Origin: Symsagittifera roscoffensis
Lineage: Eukaryota > Xenacoelomorpha > Acoela > Convolutidae
Direction of reading: 5' to 3'
NCBI RefSeq assembly: GCF_963678635.1
Contig: NC_087070.1
Coordinates: 7,846,539 to 7,910,538, forward strand
DNA: 64,000 nt
The number at the start of each line of letters is the position of its first letter. Positions within the stretch are counted from its first letter, which is position 1. The notes beneath the pieces were generated by a model. It was not told the origin of the DNA. It searched no databases and saw only the letters and a list, made by a program, of their open reading frames with translations. Below are positions 1 through 9,565 of this stretch, in pieces. The position numbers and the translations under genes were made by a program.

Positions 1-1
1 A

Positions 2-181
2 GACAACAGCAAAGAAGACACCTCCCCTTTCTCCCATTACGAGACAATGAAGAGACTCAGTCTGAAACACGCGAAAAATCTGGATAAGAAAGCGAGGATT
101 TTTTTCCCAACCACTTTCATCTTTTTCAATTTAGTGTACTGGACTTACTACTGGTGGCTAAGGAACACACACGTATTCTGA
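2..181 (+). CDS. Cys-loop ligand-gated ion channel subunit, C-terminal end (partial)
   Basis: Frame 2 is open from the window edge to a TGA at 179-181 and encodes 59 residues with no start, so this is the end of a gene that lies mostly upstream. It has the C-terminal signature of GABA/glycine/glutamate-gated chloride channel subunits: a basic stretch (MKRLSLKHAKNLDKKAR) leading into a fourth membrane segment, ARIFFPTTFIFFNLVYWTYY, then a short extracellular tail. The pattern [ID]-K-x-[SA]-R-x-x-F-P-x-x-F-x-x-F-N-x-x-Y-W is typical of TM4 in anion-selective pentameric channels of animals. Such subunits sit in the plasma membrane as pentamers. Which ligand or subtype cannot be told from this piece. 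The identification is by motif recognition. Confidence 0.8.
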   Translation, partial: DNSKEDTSPFSHYETMKRLSLKHAKNLDKKARIFFPTTFIFFNLVYWTYYWWLRNTHVF

Positions 182-873
182 CGTCACTTCAGATGTGAAA
201 AAAAACGTGAACAAAACCCGAAGAAACTGAAAACTAGAAATATGAGCGAAAAGTGAAAAACATGAAAAAAAAGAAATCATCATAAAACGAAATTACATGG
301 CAAGAAAAAGTCAATTTGGCGCCCTTTATTAGGAATTACAAATCGAAGAAGAGAAAAATGGCAGTACGAAACTAAAAACATTGCAAAAAAACAATATGCG
401 TTGGCTGTGTTGCATGAATTCATAGAGCTTTTTTCTTTTTCTAGCTTCCAAGAACTATCTTTATCTGGTAAATTATGACAAAGTACCACGTTGGCCGTGG
501 ATGTATTTTTTAACCAAGCTACTTACCAAGCAATGTTTTAAGTTCTTTGCAAAATTATGGGAAAAAAATTAAGAATCAGCGAGTTGAAATCGAAAAGAAG
601 CTTCAATTAGGTAGATGAAAACCTTCGCTCTTGATGTAAACTTATATTTTTTATCAAAAAAAATGTTATGTCATGTTTTTGACATGACAAGGCCCGCAAA
701 TTTTTGTTCTCGGTGAATAGTGAACTGTGAATTAAAACTGAACTGTGACTTTATCGTTTTTGTAAATTTATTTGTATTTTTTATTTTAATGTTTCGAATT
801 CATTTGTGCTTTCCCTTTTCATCATCGATATTCAGTAGCTATTTTTGAATATGGCAAGTTATTATTAGAAATA
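182..873. other. AT-rich 3' flank, no gene seen
   Basis: This stretch follows the channel stop codon and probably holds its 3'UTR. I see no clear AATAAA, no RNA gene and no open frame with recognisable protein. The 69-codon minus-strand frame at 280-489 has no family features. Confidence 0.5.
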
Positions 874-1037
874 GCGCGACCACCCCCCTGATTGTGGTCG
901 GCAACCCCAGTTTTTGAAAGTCGCGCCGCTGTCAATCGGACGTTCCGAAAGTCACAAAAACTAGTCAATCGGACGTTCCGAAAGTCACCACCCCCCTGAT
1001 TGTGGTCGGCAACCCCAGTTTTTGAAAGTCGCGCCGC
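874..1037. repeat. nested direct/inverted repeat at the end of the gag fossil
   Basis: A 51-bp sequence occurs twice without mismatch (879-929 and 987-1037). Between the copies a 25-bp sequence, TCAATCGGACGTTCCGAAAG plus flanks, also occurs twice (about 931-955 and 964-988), so the order is H-T-spacer-T-H. The first H is bounded by GCGCGAC (874-880) and GTCGCGC (920-926), which are inverted to each other, and contains the stem GACCAC/GTGGTC. The block lies directly next to the 3' end of the minus-strand gag frame and may mark an element boundary. Confidence 0.75.
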
Positions 1038-1049
1038 ATATCCCTTCTG

Positions 1050-1982
1050 TTACCTCTTGCATTTTCTTCTTTGCCAGCTCCTGCGGTTTGCCTTTTCTGC
1101 GCTCAATAGGCGAGCCTTGCTGGCTTTCACTCCTGACAAAGCTTCTTTATGTCTTGGATGCTTGATGTCTGCCACTGCATCCCAGAATTGCGGACAATAT
1201 GATTTAAAATGACCTTCCAAGTTGCAAAAGAAACACCTCGGGCCGAATTTTGCAATTACTCCCCTCATGAAATCTTCATGATCAACCTCTGACGCATCTT
1301 CGTCCTCGAGGATAAAGCCTATTGTTTTCATGCCCTGTTTGTAAGTTGGGCATGCTGACACATGATGGTCCGTTGAACTGCAATTGGCACAAGAGCGTCT
1401 CTTGTCCATATTATCCCTCGGTTTGTACCAGTTGTTCCCTTGGTTTGCTGGTCCGTTGTTAAAATTGCCATAATTGTTCTTATAATATCCAGATATCGAA
1501 GGAGGTTTCAAAAAAAGATATTCTTTTGACTTGAACCTCAACTCCTCTGGTGTTTGCGCATTGGTGAATAAAGGTGTGTAATGCGTTGCTAGCATTGTTC
1601 GAAGTTCATCATTCTTCACATCATCGATGAATTTTGAGGCTACTGCCAGGTTCATCCTTCTGTTTGACTCATCCGGTTGGCTGCGTCTTCTCAGAATTTC
1701 CAAATCGTCTAGGAAATTGTCTATCGTTTCATCTTCTCGTTGCCTCCGCTTCTCGAAGCACATCGTTGCCTGGTGGCCCTGCACCCTTGATCCAAAACGA
1801 TTTAACAAGATTTCGAAAATTTTCTCAGCTGTGTCTCGCTGATATTGCTTCTTGGCCATGACACAGTTCAGGGCTGTCCCTTCCAAGCATTCTTGTCTTT
1901 CCGATAAATCCTCTTCCTCGAAATGCAGTTTCATTACCTCTATCCAGGTATCAATACAGCCATCCGATTCGTCTTGTAGCAT
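1050..1982 (-). pseudogene. gag fossil part: capsid-like domain and two CCHC zinc knuckles
   Basis: The 310-codon frame begins with a segment resembling the Retrotrans_gag domain: W-I-E-V-M-K-L-H-F, then an L-E-G-x-A-L patch, then E-I-L-L-N-R-F-G, then R-R-Q-R-E-D-E-T-I-D-N-F. Two nucleocapsid-type knuckles follow, CANCSSTDHHVSAC and CFFCNLEGHFKSYC, both CX2CX4HX4C, and a basic C-terminus. In the family these bind genomic RNA during assembly. This is the best evidence that the 1-4 kb region is retroelement-derived. It is a fossil fragment. Confidence 0.75.
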
Positions 1983-2427
1983 CTTGATTTTTTAAAGACT
2001 CTTCTGGACTTCTCACTGCGTTCATTGGTTCTGGATAACCTCGTCAGGAATGTCTCCAAAGACCTGTTCAGGGGTTCGAAGGCTGTGACCATTGCCGTAG
2101 CATCTCTCGGGTGCCCCGCCTCAGTATCATCGCACCTTGTTAAGAGCTCTGTATTCGGTGCATCCCTGCAATCCGAATCGCCGTGACTGTTTCCCCCTTG
2201 GCCCACATGACTCCTCCCTGGGCTCGCATGTCTCCTGTTACCAGAATCACCTCTCCCAGTCGCATGCGTGCCTTGCGTCGGTCGTTTGTTTCAGGTCTGT
2301 CTGTTCCCAGTTGAACTTGCTCTATTGTTTCGGCCCCATGTTCTATTATCCCTTGTGGCATAGCCTGATGAACTGCCCCTACCTCTAGTGGATCCATTCC
2401 TCCTCATCCTTTGATGGTCATTTAAGT

Positions 2428-3768
2428 TCACCTTCGGCTCCCTGCTGGGACCTCCCGAGTTAGGTTCCCATTCTTGTTGCCTAGTAGCCCGTCCAACCTA
2501 TCCATGATAGCCTGAGTTCGCCTCTCCATCATCGCATCTATCTTTGTGTCAAGAGTCCCAAGAGACTGCTCTTGCTGAATTCTTAACTTCTCCATGTCGT
2601 CTCTTAAGCGTAACTCTCTTTGTTCCGCTTCTCTTGTCATTCGCGACAAGTGCTTCGCTATGTGCTCGTCCGTTCTTTCCTTCAAGCGTTTTTTGCTCCT
2701 ACCAACTTCTTGTCTATTGCGGTTTATTTCTTCTCGGAGACTTTCTCTTTCAATGTGGACTGCTCTTTCCAGTTCTCTCATTCTTATGGACATCCGTTCA
2801 TTTTGTTCTCCTATACTGCCCACTATGTTGTTCAAGGCTTCTTCTAATGCTGCCCCGTTTTCCACTAGTGGCGTCACTAGTGGCGGTGTCACCCTGTCGA
2901 TCCCAGGTAGCTTCGTGCTGGTCGAGATTCGGGCTTTGATTCTCTGCCTCGACGTCTTTTCATTATCCACCTCAGGATCCGCCGATGCGTTGCCTAGCCC
3001 ATTGTTTCTATTCTCCCCGGTTCGCGTCTCTAAATTTGTCATACTTTCAAAGCCTCTTGACTGGCCTGGTGTGTTTGCGTCTTTGCTTATCGTTCTCACC
3101 ACACCAAATTTGTCCTTAGTTCCAGTCTCTCTTTCGACGAATGCCTCATTCTCCTGGCTCGAACTATTGAGGCTGACTTGAGATCCAAAGTCCACTTGCT
3201 CGTCTTTGTCTTCTTCTTCCTCCTGGGATTCACCTTCATTTCCTGTGCCTACTCCCATGGTGAATGGAAAGATGTTTCCGAAAGTGTTCTTCATTCTTTC
3301 TGAGAACGATGAGGACTTTGTCTGTTTCTCCGTCACGCCTGCCATCATGGTGTTGTCTGTGGGAGATCTTCTATTTGCCACAATTTCAGTGGAGATGTCG
3401 GACACTTCCGACATCTCCTCTCGGTTCAGTGTCCCGGTGGAAGTGGTAAAATCTTGGCCTTGTTCTACCGGAGTAGATTCACTCGCCAGCCTTCTGTCTC
3501 TCCCCTCCGGTCCATGTATTCCCTGATTCTCATTCATGGCCTGGTCCGGATAGACCTCCACTTCTAGCATAGCTTTTCGCTCTTCCGAGGACTTCTGACT
3601 CCTGGGCCCAGCCATTCTGCCTGAAACCATCTCCCCTTTGTCGGTCCGGGCTCGTGTGATCCGTTCCACAAAAGGGTCGGTCATTGCTCTTCTTTGCTTT
3701 TTAGGTATGAATTTCCTAGAGCTATTACCCCGTTTAGGTATTCTTGACTTGTCTAGAATCATTTTCAA
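2428..3768 (-). pseudogene. gag fossil part: N-terminal coiled-coil region
   Basis: The 446-codon frame starts with a basic stretch (KRGNSSRKFIPKKQRR), has a long acidic and Ser/Thr-rich middle, and ends in about 110 residues of Arg/Glu-rich heptads (from about NERMSIRMRELER onward) that should form a coiled coil. No enzyme motif is visible. Its position directly upstream of the zinc-knuckle frame on the same strand suggests it is the N-terminal half of the same gag. It has no recognisable domain of its own. Confidence 0.5.
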
Positions 3769-4524
3769 TTTTTCGCTTCTTAATGCCTATACATTCAATT
3801 CGATTGCTGGTGACCTTCTAATTTGACTATCGATAAAAATAACACAACACAATAAATTCCAAAAATTTCTATTAAATAATGACCACGAATCCTTGTATGT
3901 TATCACGGCACAGCGTATTCACATCTTATTCACAAAAATCGATTAACAGTCGTAAGATTTGAGAACTAGCACAGTATGATTATATCAGTCAATTTAAAAG
4001 ATAGTGTATTCACTACCCAATTAAGCACAAATTGTTGATTTAAAACCAGATATAACAAAATAAGAATAATTTTATGAGAAACGTATGTGTATTGTATTTT
4101 TAGTCGGTCGCAGTACAATAGTCGAACTTGTTTTTATAAAGAAAGAGCTTTCCCTGCTTGGTGCTGCACCAAACTGACAAAACTTGAAGGCAGTAAATTT
4201 CTCAAGTGGGCGTCTATTGCACCCACCGAGTACTGTGTTACCTATTTGCCTTCGGAATGCCCGAGCTAGACCTACTAAAATCCTCAGGGCAGTCACTTTC
4301 TCAAAAACGTTTTGGATTTCAATCCACACCAATGAGTTACACACTCTTTTTTAATTTAGACTTAGTGTCGCGAATATCCGAGTTTGGACCTGTTTTGTTT
4401 TGGTCTGGTCTTTTTCTTCAAAGGCAAGTTACCAGTGCAGTCACTGGTTCCTAGCCTGTCTCTTATTAACCTAACACCCCTCACTACTATCTTTTCTTCT
4501 GTCTACTTAAGTCCGTAAACAAAA
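3769..4524. other. leader or intergenic DNA, no gene seen
   Basis: AT-rich non-coding DNA upstream (minus-strand sense) of the gag fossil. Short frames at 4072-4454 have no family features. Nothing else is supportable. Confidence 0.4.
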
Positions 4525-4806
4525 TAGTACCCCTCCGGGTTGACAAAAACAGTTTCCCTCCGGATTGGCAAAAATAGGACCCCTCCGAATCTGCAAAATT
4601 GAGACCCCTCCGGTTTGGGACCCCTCTGAATTAGTAAATGTAAGACACCTCCGGATAAGGACCCCTCCGGTTTCGTGAAAACAAGACCCCTCCGGATTGG
4701 GACCCCTCCGAATTAGGAGAGAAGAAAATATATTTTGACCCCTCCGGTTTTGTAAAATTAGCTTTTCTGAGACTTCCTTGATTTTCAACCTATACCCCTC
4801 CGGATA
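4525..4806. repeat. dense array of a CCCTCCGGATT-like motif
   Basis: About eleven copies of the motif [A]CCCCTCC(G)G(A/G)(A/T)T lie within 280 bp, at irregular spacing of about 13-55 bp. The core is CCCTCCGG with a variable last third (GGATT, GGTTT, GAATT, GGGTT). Isolated copies continue at about 5432, 5909, 6142, 6172, 7208 and 8288. The irregular spacing and variable sequence between motifs argue against a simple satellite and fit a cluster of binding sites. The function is unknown. Confidence 0.75.
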
Positions 4807-6737
4807 CGCTCTCCGATGCTATTATGCTTTTTGTATCAACTAGGAAGGGTATCTGGTCCTTCCTTAGACCCTTCCGGCTGAAGTTAAGCCTCTTATTTGA
4901 CAATTCTTGCTAACGGTGAAGGGTCTTATCGCTAGCCTAATTTCGGCTCTATCAAGTTTTTCCGCTGCCTTAAGCCTTCCCTATTCTTCTAGAACAGCGT
5001 AAAGTTACCTTATTCAACCGTTTCTACCCTTTGGTAGGGGTGTAAGGGCTTTCCAAAAATTTTTTATAAAACGTGAGGGGTCTACCCTCGCGAATTGGTG
5101 AATTTGCTAAAAACAATCTCAAAAAAATTTCACGCTTACTTTTTCGAAAATTTTTTGTTCCTTTTAGTAAGCTCAGCTTATTTCTGATCTATTGGTACCA
5201 AGATCAACTAGATTTGTCCAATAGTTCCAAAGTTATTAACCAAGAAGTCTTTTTTCTAAAGTCAAGAAATTTCTCTCTTATAGGTTCCGCCTAACTTTTT
5301 CCGCAATTCTGTTCGCTTCGATCAACAAATTTTTGATCCGAGCTCAGAAGACCTATACTCTTCTAATTTTTTGCAAAAGACTCGATCTAAAACGCTTTAG
5401 TTGAAAAAATTTGCGAAAAACTATGCTACCTGGACCCCTCCGGATTGATGAATCCACTGAATCAAACACGTTAAGTACAATTTCTCTGTAAACCGGAAGG
5501 TTCTCAGGAAGCGCTTTTTTAAAACCTGTAGATTCACTAGTGGATGTTGACCGAACAACTATTTTTACTGTCCTAACTCAAATTTTTCAAACAATTTTCT
5601 GATTTTATTGTGTTCCGTTTTCTCAAAAATCACGAAAATTCAGTTTTTGGTACCAAAATAGTCCCAACCACTTCCGAACTAAACTTAACCGGTTTTACCT
5701 ACTATAGTAGTGCAATTACGATGTAACGCAATAATTTAGTGCTTTTTTCCGTTTCAAAAATTATCGATATGTCAAAAATCGCGTTTTGTGAGGGGATCAA
5801 AATATCGCTATTTTGACCCTAAAAACCGGTCTGTTTTCTTTGTTTTTTCTCTGAAAAACGATAAAAGAGTATTAATATGGGCTATATAAAACAAAATATT
5901 AGTATACTTAACCCTTCCGGGTTTGTTCAGTATGCGAATTAAGGTGCTTAACTCAGATATTCGCAGTTCGGTGAAAGGTCACTACAGTGCAGCACTGTCG
6001 AGCCCCCCACAGATTACTATCTTAATTTTTGTACCAAAAGGGATACAAAACTTGTTCACGATACCCAACAGTCAATTGTTGTTGCCGTTGAGCCCCTTCT
6101 TGTTGCTCCTTGTACTGCTTGCCGGATCAGTCTTCTCCCAAGACCCCTCCGGATTGAGCGCAAATCAGCAGACACTTCCGGATTGAGCGCAAATTAGCAT
6201 TAACGTGCTTAAATACTCAAACAACCCTCCAGTACAAGCCTCACAAACGGGCTACAAAAATGATCGTAACGACTCTGATTGATATTAATGCCTGTAACAA
6301 CAATATATTTATCAACAACAAATCACATCTTGTCTGGGGGGATGATTTCTACTGATTTTTTACTTTTTTTTTTACTGTTTTTGGTTTTTTCGGTTATTTT
6401 TTTTTGTTTTTTTTTGTTTTTCTTGGGTACTATACTACTTTTTGTTTGGTTTTATATATATCTTTAAGTGTTTTTGGTCACAGACCACTCAGGAGATGAC
6501 GGGACCGCGAATCCCCCCACCCTTCCTGATTTGTGAATTTTCGGTCTTAACTAGGTTAAAAAGCTATTCACGGTAATCCGGAAGGCTTCCGCGTTCCGAA
6601 CTACCCTTCCGCCCCGGCGGTTTTGGCCTTTTAAGGGCGTTAATGTGAGCATCCGCTCGGCGCGGAGTACCCGTTAACGGTTCTGCCGGTCATGATGCTG
6701 AAAAAAATCATACCCAGGAGCGCCATAAAAACATTTA
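4807..6737. other. non-coding region with scattered CCCTCCGG motifs
   Basis: No convincing protein frame. A segment at about 5432-5515 resembles part of the LTR-like repeats (compare 8286-8365), including a TGAATCCACTGAATCAA string. A T-rich microsatellite-like tract lies at about 6355-6465. The minus-strand string TGGCGCTCCTGGGTATG (6725 down to 6709), about 12 nt inside the inner end of the first LTR-like repeat, could be a primer-binding site, but this is weak. Confidence 0.4.
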
Positions 6738-7657
6738 TGTAACATTCGCCCGGAAGATACATATCGACGGAAAATAAAGCTAGGTTCTAAGACGACTGGC
6801 CAACGTCTAAATTGAGCTCTTCATGTTTTTCACCGTCTCTACCAAGCCTCAAGCCAGTTCTTTTGGTGGTCTTTTCAACATCGGGTCGACAAAATTGTTA
6901 CTGTTCTCCGGCTTCGACCAGAACGCTCAAATTAACTTAATTACATGCAGAAATAGTAAGCTCATGGCTGGGTCTCAGTATCCCCAGACCACGAGGTCAC
7001 TCCTAAAATCAGGGCTACTACTACTTATTGAAATATTGTTGTTTTTGTTCAGTAGATAAAAGTCATCATCTCCATCGAAGATGGATAAACCCTTCCCCCC
7101 AACTCCTAGCTTCTCATCCTTGCAAAATGAATTCGGATGTTAATTAAATTCAACTCAAGGCATAGTAGGGAAGCTAAAAATTTATGTAAAACAGTTTCAG
7201 TCCAAATCCCGAGACACCTCCGGATTCTTGAATCCGGCGAAAAAAGACTCTTATTCTCCTTCCGGAAGGCTGTCTCACACACTTCACCGTTGTTCGCAAC
7301 AGCTTTGCAACTATTGTAGCGACACAATAGTTGCAACTCGGAGCGGTCTCTGCTTCTTATGCTTTTTTCTGATTCCGATTCTTATTTTTTCCGTTGTTGT
7401 CGTCGTCGCAACTATCGTTGTTGTGTCTATATTTTGGTTTTTCTCCCAAAATTGCTGTTTTTGACATTTCTTAGAATTATTACGTCATCAATTCGAATTT
7501 TTAAAATTTAAGAATTTCCGAATCCTTCAGCCTTCACAATTTGTCCAATCGTCCAAATAACGCTCTTATTCCTTCAAAACCGCCAATTCGGAAGGTTTGC
7601 TGCTAAAATTCGAAACTGCTGCATTTGCAATTTTGTCCATTCTGGTCGAATGTCACA
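6738..7657 (-). mobile_element. LTR-like repeat, copy 1
   Basis: About 920 bp, repeated at 7818-8744 with roughly 85-88% identity judged by eye. It begins TGTAACATTC and ends GAATGTCACA, so it has the TG...CA ends and short inverted termini (about 9 of 10 nt) of a long terminal repeat. A perfect 11-bp hairpin (7307-7334) lies inside. Orientation is inferred as minus because the gag fossil lies downstream on that strand. The divergence between copies suggests age or separate origins. Confidence 0.55.
7307..7334. repeat. perfect hairpin inside LTR-like copy 1
   Basis: GCAACTATTGT, a 6-nt loop (AGCGAC), then ACAATAGTTGC. The same 28 nt are conserved at 8392-8419 in the other copy although the flanking DNA has diverged. 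A second small stem, GTTG-TTCG-CAAC, lies just before it. Confidence 0.8.
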
Positions 7658-7817
7658 CGATGTCGAAGAACGCTAATCTGACATAAGAGAACCTATTAAT
7701 TATGGATTAACTTTTCAATAAATAGTTTTTGAAGCTCAGGTGGCCACCGGTCCTGGCACTTAGGTTTTTCTAAATTAGCTGTGTAAAAATTTGACCACTT
7801 GAAACTAGGCCAGGTAG
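7658..7817. other. 160-bp spacer between the LTR-like repeats
   Basis: No coding capacity. On the minus strand the string TGGCCTAGTTTCAAGTGG begins about 5 nt inside the outer repeat and could be a primer-binding-site remnant. The short spacer means that no whole element lies between these two repeats. Confidence 0.4.
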
Positions 7818-8744
7818 TGTAACATTCGCCCGGAAGATACATATCGACGGAAAAAAAAATAAGTCCTAAGACGACTGGCTAACGTCTAAACAGAGCTTTA
7901 TATGCTTTTCACCGTCTCTACCAAGCCAGTACTTTTCGGTGGTCTTTTCTAACATCGGTTCGACAAAAAACGTTACTGCTTTCGGCTTCGGTCAAAACAC
8001 TCAAATTAACTTAATTGCATGCAGAAATAGTGAGCTCATGGCCGGGTCTCAGTATCCCCAGACCACGAGGTCACTCCTAAAAACAGGGCTACTACTATTT
8101 ATTGAATTATTATTGTTTTTGTTCAGTAGATAAAAATCATCATCTCCATCGAAGATGGATCAACACTTTCCCCCAACTCCTAGCTTCTCATCCTTATCAA
8201 AATGAATCTAGTTGTTAATTGAATTCAATTCAGGACATGGCAGGAAGCTAAAAGTTTATACAAAAGGATAAAAGTTTCAGTCCCGAAACCCTTCCGGATT
8301 CTTGAATCCACTGAATCAAGCACGTTAAACTTGACTTCTCCGTAACCCGGAAGGCTGTCTTCCACCCTTCACCGTTGCTCGCAACGGCCCCGCAACTATT
8401 GTAGCGACACAATAGTTGCAACTCGGAACGTTCTCTGTCAATTCCGTGATTCGTTGTCGTTTTTCTATCACAATTTTTGTTCTTCTTGCTATCGAAACTA
8501 ATGTTGTTCTGTTGCTTTTCAGCTTTTTTTGCCAAAATGGCCGTTTCTGACATTTCTCAGAAATGTTACGTCATCACTTCGAAAATTTAAAATTTCAAAA
8601 TACTAGAATATCTTGACCTTCACCGTTCTACTAATCATCCGAATAACGTCGTTAATCCTTCAAAATCACTAACTCGGTAGGTTCGCTGCTAAAAATTCGA
8701 AATCTGCAGAGATTGCATTTTGTCCATTCTGGTTGAATGTCACA
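7818..8744 (-). mobile_element. LTR-like repeat, copy 2
   Basis: About 927 bp, homologous over its length to 6738-7657, with the same TGTAACATTC start and GAATGTCACA end. It carries the conserved hairpin at 8392-8419 and one CCCTTCCGGATT motif. It could be a 3' LTR of the minus-strand element ending at 9566, a 5' LTR of the gag fossil, or a solo LTR. The sequence does not decide. Confidence 0.55.
8392..8419. repeat. perfect hairpin inside LTR-like copy 2
   Basis: Same 11-bp stem and AGCGAC loop as at 7307-7334. It is preceded by a second stem, CCGTTG-CTCG-CAACGG. Confidence 0.8.
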
Positions 8745-9565
8745 TACTCCCCGGACAGTCCGGTCAATGTCCTCATTGAATCACGCAATGTTCGTAAAAT
8801 AGATACAGTGTCATCGAACAGAATTTACAAAATGCACGAAATTACTTTTATCCACGTCACATCGACTCACTGCAGAATATAAATGGCATCATACCACATC
8901 ACCATAGCCTTCAAATTCTTTCATTAATCTGCACATTGAGGATATGACCTAAGATAAAACATATTTTCCGACTTCCAATGTCAATGTCCCGATTAAAACT
9001 TTTTCTCTTAGATTTAAAAGGTGTTGGTTTGCAGGACAGTCCTGCCAACCAACAAGCTAAAATTATCCTACTATGCTTTTTCCCTTCGGAAATCTTGCTT
9101 GTTATTGTCTTGAATATTAAAACTAAGAAACTCTGTGGTTAGAAAGAACAATGAAACAATCTCCCCCTTCGAGAGATTACCCAAGCCTTTCATGTCACCA
9201 CAAAGTGATCAGTTCTCCTAGCTGATTAAAAACAGTCATATAGGCTGGAATATTTAAATATACTCCTTCACTCAAGCCTTTCTAAATAAATAGTAAGTGA
9301 GCGTCTCTAAAGCCACTCAACTAAAACCAAAATGCAAATGTATAAATGCAACAATTTCAAAACTCAACTAAATGTTTCAGTTTTCAATTACAACTTGGTT
9401 GCTTGGTTTCTCACTTGAGTTTTTTCACACAAATAAAACAATTCTGAGTTTTAACTTTTTCTTCATCACTCCCTTGTTTTCTTCTTTTTTCGTCGTTTAG
9501 AAGTTCTAAAACTTCTAAATTCTTCTAATTTCATCTCTTTTTGCATCTTGTTTTTCGGTCATTCG
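8745..9565. other. non-coding 3' flank of the minus-strand element
   Basis: No gene seen. It holds two palindromes built on the core GGACAGTCC. One is CCGGACAGTCCGG at 8751-8763. The other is a long hairpin at 9022-9054 whose arms (GTTGGTT and GCAGGAC) pair over about 15-16 bp with one mismatch. A third copy of the core is at 18730-18742. The hairpins may be 3'-end or recognition signals of the element. Confidence 0.5.

Larger units (their letters stand above)
1050..3768 (-). mobile_element. gag fossil of a Ty3/gypsy-like LTR retroelement
   Basis: This is a minus-strand gag region of a retroelement. Its 5' part (2428-3768) is a charged, coiled-coil-rich 446-codon frame, and its 3' part (1050-1982) carries a retrotransposon-gag-type helical domain and two zinc knuckles. 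It is broken, with a few breaks between these parts. No protease, reverse transcriptase or integrase lies downstream: the sequence changes to repeats and then host DNA by about 1.0 kb. It is therefore a truncated copy or a gag-only derivative. The LTR-like repeats at 6738-8744 lie upstream on the same strand and could be its 5' LTRs. Confidence 0.65.

Noticed and set aside
280-489. 69-codon minus-strand ORF
   Set aside because: Biased composition, no family features, lies in the 3' flank of the channel gene.
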